From Riptortus pedestris (taxonomy: Eukaryota > Arthropoda > Insecta > Hemiptera > Alydidae), in contig CM032233.1 in assembly GCA_019009955.1 (NCBI GenBank), positions 81,017,501 to 81,081,500 on the forward strand: DNA of 64,000 nucleotides. The letters are read 5' to 3'. This document shows positions 35,831-45,700 of the stretch, in pieces. The translations under genes were made by a program, and so were the position numbers. Below the pieces are notes generated by a model, which worked only from the letters and a program-made list of their open reading frames with translations, was not told where the DNA came from and ran no database searches. Position 1 is the first letter of the stretch; each line of letters begins with the position of its first letter.

Positions 35831-37030
35831 TCTCCTCATAGATAGCGTCGCCACCTCTTTTTTCACTCGCCGAATACAATCTCCCATATATAAAAACAAA
35901 CACTAAAAAGCATTTTTTAAATTTAATTTTCTATCAATTAGAAGAATCCATTACACAGATCTCCATTGTGGGTTTTCATAAAAATTTTAATACATGTGTA
36001 ACAATAATGTAATATATTATGACAAAATAAAAATTTAATTTAAATCTTTTAAATGATTTCCCATGAGGTATGTTACCTAATACCAGCTTTTATACTTTGC
36101 TATTCTCAGTCTAATTTTAAATATGTGATACTTACTCTTCGCTGGTCAGGGATTTATTCACATAACCACTACATTACCTTATAACATTTCATGTGGTAGT
36201 CCTTAGATTGTACGTTGTCAGAACCCTATTTTTTATGACTAGCTACAATAATATTGCTCATTATTTATGAGGCAAGAAAATACCTCCCTGCTTTTCAGCT
36301 CCCTAGTTAGGTAAGGATTCAACATGAGGATTTCATTTTTGCAAAAGTGAAGCATAGTAACACATATTGTATTCCAGATAATATTGTGATCCACAGAATG
36401 TATAGTTTTAATAATACCTATTGTGTTTAAATATAATTGCTAAGAATTTATAAAGCAAGCTCATTTTACAGGATGGCTTAGATTAGGGAGTATATACTCC
36501 CTATTGTGGACATTACCATTCCCAAAAAATTGATAGGCTGTGTATAACAAAGTGTAACATAAAAATATAATTTGTTTATAATGCTTTAATTTAGAGAATT
36601 ATACTGTAACAAATTTAGGAAGGAGCTATTAATAATATTTACAGTTTAAATCCATTAAATCTTTTTATACTTTCTTTAACATTATTATATAGGGAAAATA
36701 TAAATTAAAATAAAATTGTATAGGAGGGGAAATTATTTCTCCCCACTAAAATTTAATAAATAGCTTACCATTAATTATATAGTTCTCTCAAAACTCTCTT
36801 GAGAACTTTCCTCCCTCTAACTTACTCCAGATACTTCCACAACCAAAATAAAATTTGAAGTCTGGCACATCCATAATTTTCTTCGTTTACTACAGATCTG
36901 ATAACTTTTTACATTTCTTGATACACTTTGAATTTCATCTTGGAAGAGTCAACAGCTGAGTTATAAGGAAGCAGCTCTTTATTCTTATAATTAATGATAT
37001 GCTATTTTCTACTTATAGATAGAGCTTGTA
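35831..37030. other. Intergenic, nothing firm
   Basis: AT-rich. The segment 36,820-37,025 (CCAGATACTTCCACA, TCTTGGAAGAGTCAACAGCT, TATAGATAGAGCTTG) resembles the tail of family D. Confidence 0.4.
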
Positions 37031-37156
37031 CCTTTTTAGCAGATTTCCCTTAAGGGAAATCAACTGCTGCGGTTGTACTAATAACGCGATTTTCGAAAAT
37101 TTCCTCAAATGTTCATCCATTCTACCTAGTAGACGACGAAAATGAGGTTAGTTCAA

Positions 37157-37205
<49 letters not shown>

Positions 37206-37252
37206 TTCTTCTTATTCTGGACACAATATTTTGGTGCAAACTTTATTGTAAC

Positions 37253-37297
37253 TGCTCTACATGTTTCGTGGCTAATTTGCTGCCTCTTCAGAGGCTA
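37253..37297 (-). ncRNA. Hammerhead-like motif (type C, - arm)
   Basis: Core CTGAAGA and GAAACATGTA are retained on the minus strand. Stem II is degraded (GCAGC against GCCAC) and stem I is partly paired. Probably decayed. Confidence 0.45.
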
Positions 37298-37376
37298 TCC
37301 CTTTTAAAAAAATATATAAAAAATAATTTTAATTTTTAGTTATTAATATTTTTTTAATATTATTTTTAAAAGGGAT

Positions 37377-37420
37377 AGCCACTGAAGAGGTGGCAAATAA
37401 GCCACGAAACAAGTAGGACA
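37377..37420 (+). ncRNA. Hammerhead ribozyme-like motif (type C, + arm)
   Basis: Core CTGAAGA (37,382-37,388), one extra G, stem II GTGGC/GCCAC around AAATAA (37,390-37,405), GAAAC, a minimal stem III (AC..GT with loop AA) and A37415 at the cleavage position. Core and stem II are intact. Stem I (AGCCA with GGACA) has mismatches; the related copy at 49,853 suggests it was originally GCCC/GGGC. Confidence 0.6.
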
Positions 37421-37484
37421 GTTTCAATAAAGTTTCCACCCAAATAAATGATTTTTATTGGAGACCCTTGCCACAAAATTTGAA

Positions 37485-37533
<49 letters not shown>

Positions 37534-37999
37534 GTCTAATCGTTGTCAAACTCGATATATAAGCATTTCATGCAAAACTAAAGATCAAGTTCGTTAACGG
37601 TTAAAATCTGACAAGGGGGAAGGGGGATTTAAAAGGGGAGAATTTTGAAAATTCCAAATTTCTCTGTCATTATACGTCAGATCAAAAAAGTATATAGAAC
37701 CAACTTATTACAAAAATAATTTCCTTTACATTTTGTCATATAAATATTTTCTATATCATGAATATTAACCGAGATATTTGCATTTTTTAGTTTTCAGCGT
37801 TTAGTAAAACTCTTACTCACGTCATATTATCAATAAGATGTTATATCGTGAACCATATTATTCTAAGAGTAACTACTAAATATTGTTTTCATTGCTGTGT
37901 GAGATACATGCAAATACGTAGTGTGATGACGTCATTATTTAAGATTTTTAAGGTCTTAACTCGTACATGTTTATTTCAACCCTACCATACTCGGTCAAC

Positions 38000-38225
38000 A
38001 CTAAATATCATATTTGTTATTAGCTGAAATCGGACCTGGAATCGGAGGGGTTTAGAGGGGGCGATTCAAAAATTCCAAATATCTCCGTTATAATGAATCG
38101 CTTCGTAAAATGTTATAGACCCAATCTTGTTAAACTATTGATGATCTACAATTGTTGTCCTATGCATTTTTTCATGACTCAAGTATTAAACGGTTATTCT
38201 AATTTTTAGATTTTCAGCATTTACT
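38000..38225 (-). mobile_element. Family A fragment
   Basis: Contains TAGCTGAAATCGGACCTGGA, the G-rich block, AAATATCTCCGTTATAATGA, AGACCCAATCTTGTTAAACT and TTTTAGATTTTCAGCATTTA in family order; no ends. Confidence 0.7.
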
Positions 38226-38429
38226 ACCCCCCTCCCCCTCTTTTCTACTCATCGGTTGTTTACATAGTAATAGAGATTACGTAGGGACATGAGTTCCAAA
38301 GTGAGTTGTACTAACACTTGGGAAATCTGGTTAAAGTAATGCGTCCTTGACAATTAAGCAGAGCACTTGCTGAAATGTGCCATGGTATTGAGAAAAAAAT
38401 TCCAATTAATTTAGGTTATTCTAAGAATG

Positions 38430-38440
<11 letters not shown>

Positions 38441-38471
<31 letters not shown>
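38441..38471. repeat. (TG)n microsatellite
   Basis: About 15 TG units directly after a short (TA)n. The open frames across it on both strands are produced by the repeat. Confidence 0.95.
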
Positions 38472-38472
<1 letters not shown>

Positions 38473-39153
38473 GAAATGACTCCAGAGGTGGTATTTGATT
38501 GGCATTTGGTCTTACTCGACAAAGCTTTTCTGTGTCACGACACCTGCTGTTCCGAACTACGGCGTACATATGTACAAATATATAATAGATACAGATCATA
38601 CATAAATATATTGAATAATTGAGTCTTCCAAACATGAGCTAACATGTAAACGATAATGGGTTGTCCAAAGGTAGCCGGGGGCAATTTCCTTGACGAGAGT
38701 ATTATCGATCTAAAGTATTTCTACTAGTAGGTCTATTAATAAATCTGCCATTTCCACTATTTGCCTGTTTACTGGCAGTTACTATTACGTTCCCTCACTA
38801 CCTTTTGCTATTTATACCTGTCATGCATACGAAAACAAAGACAAAGAAAAGCCCTCTGTGTACCGTAGGAACATAAAAATAGAAAAAAATGTACTTCTGG
38901 TGAGTCACAGCGAGACAATAGACAATAAATAAATAAAAATAAACCAATTTTCTTACGTGAAATGATGAACTTCTAAATGAAAATAGGCTGTAAAAAAAGA
39001 GTGATTGTAGAGAGGAATTTTCCGGTATTGCAAAAGACGACAAAGAAACAATCATCCGAAGATAAAGTGGAGTAGAGTGACAAAAATGAATTTAATTTAT
39101 GTATTCATTCACAAATGTTTAATTGTTCATTTACATTTCACTGCAATGTTTAC
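38472..39153. other. Intergenic, nothing recognised
   Basis: No gene or repeat family seen. The minus-strand frame at 38,798-39,055 is low-complexity and aromatic-rich, and probably chance. Confidence 0.45.
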
Positions 39154-39635
39154 AAAAAGTCGGTCACGCAGGTGCTGCGTTAACTAAGCAGATTTCCCAC
39201 GTGCGTCACGTTTTTGCATTTATCTCAAAAATTAAATGTTCAATGAGAACAATATTTGGTATTTATGCTTTAAATAAAGTTCTTCATAACATAATAGAAT
39301 ATTGTTAATATGAGATGAGTAGGAGTGGGGGTTTACTCAAGACCGAAAACTAAAAAATGCAAACATCTCAGTTAATAATCAAGATAGTGAAACAATGTAC
39401 ATAATAGCATTTATAGAACATTAAAATTGCAATAAGAATGGTTTTATAGACCTTTTCGATCCGACGCATAATAACGGAGATATTAAGAATTTTCGAAATT
39501 CTCCCCCTCTAAACCCCCTTCCCCTGGTCCGATTTCAACCGTTAATGAACTTGATCTGTCTTTTTGTAAAAAAACGATTATATATCAAGTTTGGTAACGT
39601 TAAGACAAAAATTGCGACCACTAGAGCGGTAACAG

Positions 39636-39666
<31 letters not shown>

Positions 39667-39788
39667 CAGTTTTGAACGGACCTCATTTTCGTCATCTCCT
39701 GGGTAGGATCGATGGACATTTGGAGAAACATTTCGAAAATTGCGTCATGAGTACGACCTCAATAGCTGATTTCCCTTGAGACTTTTCT
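39154..39788 (+). mobile_element. Family A element, short form, nearly complete
   Basis: Starts AAAAAGTCGGTCACGCAGGT and ends CTGATTTCCCTTGAGACTTT (about 635 bp). Its internal microsatellite is (CA)n then (TA)n at 39,637-39,666, showing that the tract at this fixed site can be CA as well as TA. The final hairpin arm is cut off where LINE sequence begins at about 39,788. Confidence 0.88.
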
Positions 39789-40230
39789 CTCAATATATAT
39801 GAACCAAACAATATTGTTTGTGAAACAAAACATGAACTGGTTGTACAAAGATAGTATAACTCATAATCATAAAAGAAGATACAAGAGTATGCTTCAAACT
39901 CCTAACCACAAACATAAATATTTCTAGAAAAGCGTTCTATTAAAAATATTCTCTATTTAAAAGTAAATTAAAGAACTTCATGTATGACGGATGTTTTCAT
40001 ACACAAGATGATTACTTTAAAAAAAGCTCCTACTTACCATATACCAAGCTACTTGGAATTGAATAAATCTAATTCCACTATTTATTGAATTATTACCTGT
40101 TGTTTAGGAAGAGATTTGATAAAAGCCAATCACAATTTTACATCTTTGTAGTCTAAAGCGCGTTGTAGGGGAAAAAAAGACATATGAGAGAGGGAAGTGC
40201 CTCTCAATTTTTTTATTTCCTCTTAAAAAT
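39788..40230 (+). mobile_element. Jockey-like LINE fragment, 3' end (copy 2)
   Basis: Parallels 42,431-42,620 and 42,985-43,140: ACAATATTGTTTGTGAAACA, ACAAGAGTATGCTTCAAACT, then TTGGAATTGAATAAATCTAA and TAAAGCGCGTTGTAGGGGAA. It represents the last codons and 3' untranslated region of the LINE. 5'-truncated directly against a family A copy. Confidence 0.65.
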
Positions 40231-40780
40231 AATATACTTTAGGGATTATTTCCCACCATATATTTTAATTTTGCTTTGACCAGTGATCTAATTATAGATC
40301 GACGGATCATGTTAGTACAATAATGATGTTTCTAATTTATATCTAGTGACATTCACCTTTTAGGTTACTGACTGTGTTTATTTTAGTTAATATTTTAGTT
40401 ATTGAGCTGACTAAATACAATATGTATTGTTTTACTGTTGTCCTAGGGATTGACTAAGTTGCTGTGTGCTTCAGCATCTCAATGTAATTGAGCAGCCCCA
40501 CAAACTGTATAAAAATTTGTACAATAAAGTGATTCTCTATCTTATTGTATCATCCACCATCGGCTATCATTACACTACACGGTCTCCTGCATAATTTGTA
40601 TACTCACCCAAACTATTTTTACTGTCTTCATAATTTATACTATATTAATTATCAACATTTATCTATATAACCACCTTTATCCATAAACATAGCAGCATGT
40701 GGCATGTATTATGCTCATCATTATTAACTACTGGATCATTGTCATTTCTTCTTCCTTTTTTCGCCATTGCTATTCTCATC
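40230..40780. other. Intergenic, nothing recognised
   Basis: No gene seen. AATAAA at about 40,522 has no associated gene that I can identify. Confidence 0.4.
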
Positions 40781-40789
40781 TTCAGCAGA

Positions 40790-41330
40790 ATTTGCGTTGA
40801 CTACCGTCAATTCAATACCTATCTCATATTTTCTTAACCGACTCATCATCATGCTCACGCAAGAGAAACTGGGACTAGTTGATATTTCCTTCTATACCTA
40901 CAAGCCTAGAGAGGTACAGGTCTATATATATAGATACAGATGTAAGCCTGCCTGCAATTACATCGTTTGCATAACCGAGGAATTTATGCATTTGACCTAT
41001 TACCCCCGTTTCACCTTCGATACCTTCTGTATTACGTTTATCAATGCTATATGCTCGGGAGACAGTCAATCGCCTTGTCTAAACCCTGACTTAAAGTAAG
41101 ATTCTTCAGTTACCTCTCCTTAAACCATCAATCGGTTCTGGGAGATAAATCCAAGTTCCGATTCCGAAATTATTTTCCAAAGACTCTATTAACTGAATGG
41201 CCTGCCGCTTTGAAAACAATAAATAGGCTGTGTACATCTTGATCTACTCTTAACTCTTCTAGAGCATCTATTTGACATTAAATATATGATCCAACGTGCT
41301 TCTTCCTATTCTGAACAATGTTTGATCATC
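40790..41330 (-). pseudogene. RTE-like LINE reverse transcriptase pseudogene
   Basis: The minus strand shows three reverse-transcriptase blocks in the right order over several frames: LFIVFKAAGHSVNRVFGK at about 41,180-41,240 (motif A, normally F(I/V)DFKAAYDS; the catalytic Asp is Val), GFRQGD-stop-LSP at about 41,060-41,095, and KFLGYANDVIAGR at about 40,955-40,995 (normally GYADD). Two catalytic residues are changed and stops occur. The + strand frame at 40,767-41,099 is a shadow. Confidence 0.75.
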
Positions 41331-42140
41331 ACCCTAGGCCGTTTCGCATTGGGCTTGTGAGCCATCTGTCCGGAATCCGTTTCCCCATCCATATCTTTAG
41401 GATAAAAAATAAAAATTATCAACAATTATATTGATTGTGAAAGTGCCATTATGGCTATCTTAATAGTGAAAATATTGTCATGAGATAATATGTTGGCAAT
41501 TAATGTACATGGTGTTAAGAAAGTTGAAATAATAATTGTAGGTTCGCGATGCCAGGATAGAAGGTAATAAAGGTACTGAAAGAATGATTACTGAGATTCA
41601 AAGTTAGAATATTGAGGAGGAGGCTTTTAGTTCTGGTGGCCGCTCACAGATAGCACCTCGCACGTTGTCCTTTCATCGAAAAGACAAGATCTCATGCTGT
41701 TGTTAGTACATATGATCTGTTAAAATGAAAGCAGTAGTTAAAGCAATTGAGAGAGAAAATAAATTATAATTATTTCAAGGGCCATGTAAACATTAGAGTT
41801 TTCTTTCTCGATTCTAAGATTTTTTAATGTTTCTAGATGAGTTTTCGGTGGGAAGAATTTCTTCTGTTTACACTGTTGTTAAGACAACTGAGAAAACAAT
41901 TTCATAGTTCAACATGACTTTTGTTTCACGAATACTAATGCATGTTCTCATCATCCACCTTTTTTGCAAGTTTCAATTTCTTTTTAAATATTTTAAAACG
42001 TTTTTCATCCATTTGTCCATTGTCAAATGAAAGCTCCTAGATAATTTCAAATGAACTACTCGTAAACTAACGAACGAAACTAAATAAGTTAACTGTAATG
42101 GTAGATGTGCTAGCGATCTTCAATTAATAATCGTGACAAT
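41331..42140. other. Intergenic, nothing recognised
   Basis: No gene. GGAGGAGGCTTTTAGTTCTG..CTCACAGATAGC at about 41,620-41,680 weakly resembles the family D tail. Confidence 0.4.
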
Positions 42141-42144
42141 TTAA

Positions 42145-42620
42145 CAGACCCCATGGTAAGGTTTTCAGGTTTGACTGTGGACAAACGCATTGACTGGTTC
42201 AATCATATTGAAGAATTGAGTAAGAAGCTAAAACCGCTTCGCTTTTTATTAAAATGTGTTACAAACTATCTTCCAATGGAAACTCTATTATTAATATACC
42301 ATGGATATGTCCATAGTCGGTTAACGCAAGGCGTTATGCATTGGAGAAATTCCAAAAATGCAAAAGAGAGCTTGTATACAACAGACAGTAGAGACTCCTG
42401 TCGTCCAAATTTTATGGATTCAAAAATAATGACTTTTCCCTGAATATATATGTACCAAACAATATTGTATGTGAAACTAAACATGAAATGGTTTAACAAA
42501 AACAGTATAACACATAATCTTAATGCAAGACACAAGAGTATGCTTCAAATCCCTAACCACAAATATAAATAATCCTGGAAGAGCGTTCTATTAAAAAATA
42601 TTTTCGTATATTTATGGCAA
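42145..42620 (+). pseudogene. Jockey-like LINE reverse transcriptase, C-terminal fragment (copy 3)
   Basis: An open frame from 42,153 encodes LTVDKRIDWFNHIEELSKKL, then RFLLKCVTNYLPMETLLLIY and HGYVHSRLTQGVMHWRNSKN. This is the thumb region that follows the RT domain in jockey/CR1-class LINEs (G...D..L.W..HI..L..KL...., Y.....S.L.YG...W). After a frame change it continues RHKSMLQIPNHKYK. Stops and frameshifts show it is dead. About 365 bp of other sequence (42,621-42,985) separates it from the 3' tail at 42,985-43,140. Confidence 0.8.
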
Positions 42621-42984
42621 ATGTCTTCGTATCTATTAGCGATACAAAAAAATGTAATAGAACGACTTTTGTTATGGTAAAAATATCTAAAAGCTATGCT
42701 CACCTAATTTTTTTTATCCGATTTATTGGAAATGAATTTCGTGTATTAATTTTGAATGAAATGTATGCATTGCAGCTAAATATTTCGTTTATTTAATTTA
42801 ATATGAGTACAAGGAAGCTATATGGTTCGCAGATGAGATGTTTGTATAAATGGGATAATTTAACGTTGGAAAAGAAAGGCCTTTTGCCTGTATCGCGTTT
42901 TCCTGGAGAGAAAAATATTAAATGAATATAAACCTGTAAATATTTCTATGCCATTGTTATATGTTGTTTACAAAACTAGGATTA

Positions 42985-43125
42985 ATGAAGAATTTTGGAA
43001 TTGAATAAATCTAATTCCACTATTAAATGAATTTATTACCTGCTGTTTGGGAAAAAATTTGATAAAGTCAATCACATTCTTACATCTTTCTGGTCTAAAG
43101 CGCGTTGTAAGGAAAAAAAGAAGAC

Positions 43126-43167
<42 letters not shown>
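42985..43167 (+). mobile_element. Jockey-like LINE 3' tail with (GA)n
   Basis: Direct match to 40,046-40,200 (GGAATTGAATAAATCTAATT, CTAAAGCGCGTTGTAAGG, GAAGACATATGAGAGA), ending here in a (GA)n tract (43,127-43,167) that has expanded relative to copy 2. Confidence 0.65.
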
Positions 43168-43170
<3 letters not shown>

Positions 43171-43173
43171 AAT

Positions 43174-43460
43174 TTTTTGGACCAAATTATAAAAAGAAAT
43201 CACCACCCTCTAACCCCCCCCCCTCCCACAAGTCCCATTTCAGCCATTAACGAACTTGATCTCTAGTTTTGAATGAAACACTTACATATGGAGTGTGATA
43301 ACGATCAAACAAAAATTACGACCACTAGAGCGGTAACAGACAAGCACACACACACACACACACATATTATATATTTATAATTTTGAACGGATCTCATTTA
43401 CGTTATGTACTAGGTTAATGTTTTGATTACTGATTTCTCTAAAGGGAAATTTGCTAAAAT
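43174..43460 (+). mobile_element. Family A element, 3' part
   Basis: From the C-rich block through AACGAACTTGATCTCTAGTT, GACCACTAGAGCGGTAACAG, (CA)n-TATA, TTTTGAACGGATCTCATTTA to CTGATTTCTCTAAAGGGAAA / GCTAAAA. The segment between the microsatellite and the palindrome end is shortened. Confidence 0.8.
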
Positions 43461-44690
43461 CATAACCATAAGTTTAGAATGATTTGAAACATTTCTATTT
43501 TTTTTCTTAAACCAGCACTGACAATAACGAAAATTCCTTTGTTTGTTACTGACAAGTTTTTCTAAAAAACGATATTTCAGCTTTTCAAGGAAGTTGTAAA
43601 TGATATGTGGTATACTGGGGTGGAACAAAGATATCGTATATATTGTATTTCCGTTATGAGGCTTCATAAAGAAAAGTTTTAAACGACATTAATTGGAGAC
43701 ATTTATGTGGTAGTTAAATCATATCAAGTTGCCCCTTCCCATGTAAAGTGACCTATCTCATACAGGAAAGAAGAAATTGGCACTATGTATTTCCGTCAGC
43801 AAGTCACCACTTCTCCCAGTAAGAGGATTGCTCATTAACGTAATAACTTAGACCTTCAAACTACGAGGGAGCTAATAATATTCTCATAGAAATAGTTTAA
43901 CATGTCGATGTTATTGTGTTAAAAGACAATCTATCTATAATAAATCTTGTATACACAATTGCTATTAATCAAGTACCTTAGTTAAATACAGAAAAATTTT
44001 CATTAGGTTGAAACTTTAAGTTATATAGTTTATAAAAACATGTAAGTTTTCATTTGACAAACACAATCGAAATAGTAGATTCTTCTATTGACTTTGTGAC
44101 GACTCCTAAACCAGGAATCTTCTTTTACGGAAAGATCCTTCATGGTGGGGGTTTACCTTGATACCTGTTTGATTTGACGAAAATCTATTCTATTCTTGGT
44201 TGTTTTCGCTCAACTAAAGGTCCAGCACTTCTGGCAAAAATCTCTTCTGTAGACGCTAACCCATTTTTTAAAATAATGTTTTTTTTTTAATTGACTGAAA
44301 ACAAACGTTTGCATAATTTATACAAGTTAATGGCAGGTTTTTGTATACGTTTACAATACTAACATAAGAGGAACTGCCTAGTTTCCAGAAAATAGTGTTC
44401 ATAGTTAGAATGATTCCACTGGCGTCAAGTTCGAAGAATATTTTGTTGCAGCTAGTAGTTCTATATGACTAAAAAAAAGGATTTTAGAGTATAAGTTTTC
44501 TTCCAAGTCAGCAAATGTTATTGTCCTTCCTCTTCTTTTCTTGTATTATATAAAATGTTTTGTATGCTGGCAGATGACCCTATCAGAGTACTTTTAAAAA
44601 TATCGAAACATTACGTCCTGAGAAACCTCAGCAGAGACTTATTTAAATAATAAGTAAAACAAAAATACTAATACATTTTGTTAAAAAAGA
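43461..44690. other. Intergenic, nothing recognised
   Basis: No gene or family similarity seen. Confidence 0.45.
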
Positions 44691-44742
44691 GTCCGTCACG
44701 GAGGGGCTGCGGAAACTAAACATATTACCCACGTGCTGGTAT
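44691..44742 (+). mobile_element. Solo 5' end of family A
   Basis: AAAGAGTCCGTCACGGAGG to ATTACCCACGTG matches only the first 50 or so bases of the family. It sits about 100 bases upstream of a complete copy in the same orientation. Confidence 0.75.
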
Positions 44743-44788
44743 AACACATTTTTGATCTCATACAACAACATATTCCCTATTTCTATGT

Positions 44789-45366
44789 AAAAAGTCCGTC
44801 ACGCAGGGGCTGCGTAAACTAAGCAGATTTCCCACGTGAAATTTCACAATAGAGAAATTTCACGAGAGCCGTGCAGTTAAGGAAACGGCCGAACTAGCTT
44901 TTGGCGGGAAAGTCAGTCGTCCGTTAACCGCCCAGATTTAATAAAAATGCAAATATCTCGGTTAATATTCAAGATAGAGAATAAATGTATATAACAATAT
45001 TTATAGTAAAGTTAATTTGCAATAAGATTGATTCTGTACACTTTTTCGATCCGACGTATAGTAACGGAGATATTTCGAAAATTCTCCCCTCTAAACCCCC
45101 CCCCCCCCTCTGGTCCGATTTCAGTCGTTAACGAACTTGATCTTTCTTTTTACATAAAACGACTAATTATCGAGTTTGGTAACGATCAAACAAAAATTGC
45201 GACCGCTAGAGCGGTAACAGACAAATATATATATATACAGTTTTAAACGGACCTCATTTTCGTCATCTACTAGGTAGGATTGATGGACATTTGAAGAAAA
45301 ATTTCGAAAATTCCGTCATGAGTACAACCTCAATAGCTGATTTCCCTTAAGGCAAATCTGCTAAAA
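44789..45366 (+). mobile_element. Family A element, best complete short copy (reference)
   Basis: The 5' end is AAAAAGTCCGTCACGCAGGG followed by GCTGCGTAAACTAAGCAGAT. The 3' end is AGCTGATTTCCCTTAAGGCAAATC-TG-CTAAAA. AGCAGATTTCCC near the 5' end is the inverse of GGGAAATCTGCT in the 3' palindrome, a 12-14 bp subterminal inverted repeat. Near the 3' end the consensus GATTTCCCTTAAGGGAAATC is a perfect 20-nt palindrome. A (TA)n tract lies at a fixed place between GGTAACAGACAAA and CAGTTTTRAACGGACCTCAT. No clear target duplication; A or T runs flank both ends. No coding capacity. These features fit DINE/HINE-type non-autonomous Helentrons; a rolling-circle origin is inferred, not shown. Confidence 0.85.
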
Positions 45367-45384
45367 CAGACGAGCAGAATGGAC

Positions 45385-45700
45385 GGGGGGGGGGGGGGTG
45401 GTTATTGAATTCTAAAAACAAAAAAGTAGGAAAACCTTTTAGGATTAATATTTGAGTTATGAAAAATGCATAAACAACAGTTATAGACAACCAATAATTT
45501 AACAAGATTTGTCCTATGACATTTTACGATATGACTCATTATAACGAAAATATTTCGATTTTTCGAATACCCTCCCTCCCAATACTAAACCCCCACTTCT
45601 CCGGGTTCGGCTTCAGCCGTTAACAAATATGATCTTTTGTGTTGACTAAAACGGTTAAATCTCAACTATGGCATAGATCAAGTAAACATTTTTGAAACAA
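45385..45700 (+). mobile_element. Old family A-related fragment
   Basis: Keeps ACATTTTACGATATGACTCA, TAACGAAAATATTTCG, the C-rich block, CAGCCGTTAACAAATATGATC and AAAACGGTTAAAT in order, but is strongly diverged. Together with 16,807-17,000 it suggests an older subfamily. Confidence 0.6.

Larger units (their letters stand above)
37199..37487. repeat. Foldback with hammerhead motifs (type C)
   Basis: Inverted arms share AAAAGGGATAGCC(N)CTGAAGAGG, GCAAAT(T/A)AGCCACGAAACA and CAATAAAGTTT, around an AT-rich centre (37,311-37,366). It is bounded on both sides by (TA)n, as expected if it entered the (TA)n tract of the family A copy. The outer parts differ (CTTATTCTGGACACAATATT on the left, TTGGAGACCCTTGCCAC on the right), matching the two halves of a related structure at 49,780-50,400. 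Confidence 0.75.
37034..37930 (-). mobile_element. Family A element with a foldback inserted in its TA tract
   Basis: Palindrome end at 37,034 (TTTTAGCAGATTTCCCTTAA), then GCGATTTTCGAAAATTTCCT, GAGGTTAGTTCAAAA and (TA)n to 37,201. A foldback interrupts here. The element resumes after a second (TA)n tract at 37,531 with TTTGTCTAATCG, AAACTCGATATATAAGC and so on, to about 37,930 (ATGCAAATACGTAG). The 5' terminal part is missing. A second, shorter family A fragment follows at 38,000-38,225. Confidence 0.85.

Noticed and set aside
44570..44640. GCAGATGACC..ATATCGAAACATTACGTCC, partly like a hammerhead 3' half
   Set aside because: There is no CTGANGA core upstream and no stem II.
44789..45366. 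Family A as a classical Helitron (5' TC, 3' CTRR, insertion between A and T)
   Set aside because: The ends can be read as TC...CTAA with a hairpin, but flanking bases are G on the 5' side and A on the 3' side in most copies. The subterminal inverted repeat and internal microsatellite fit a Helentron/DINE better.
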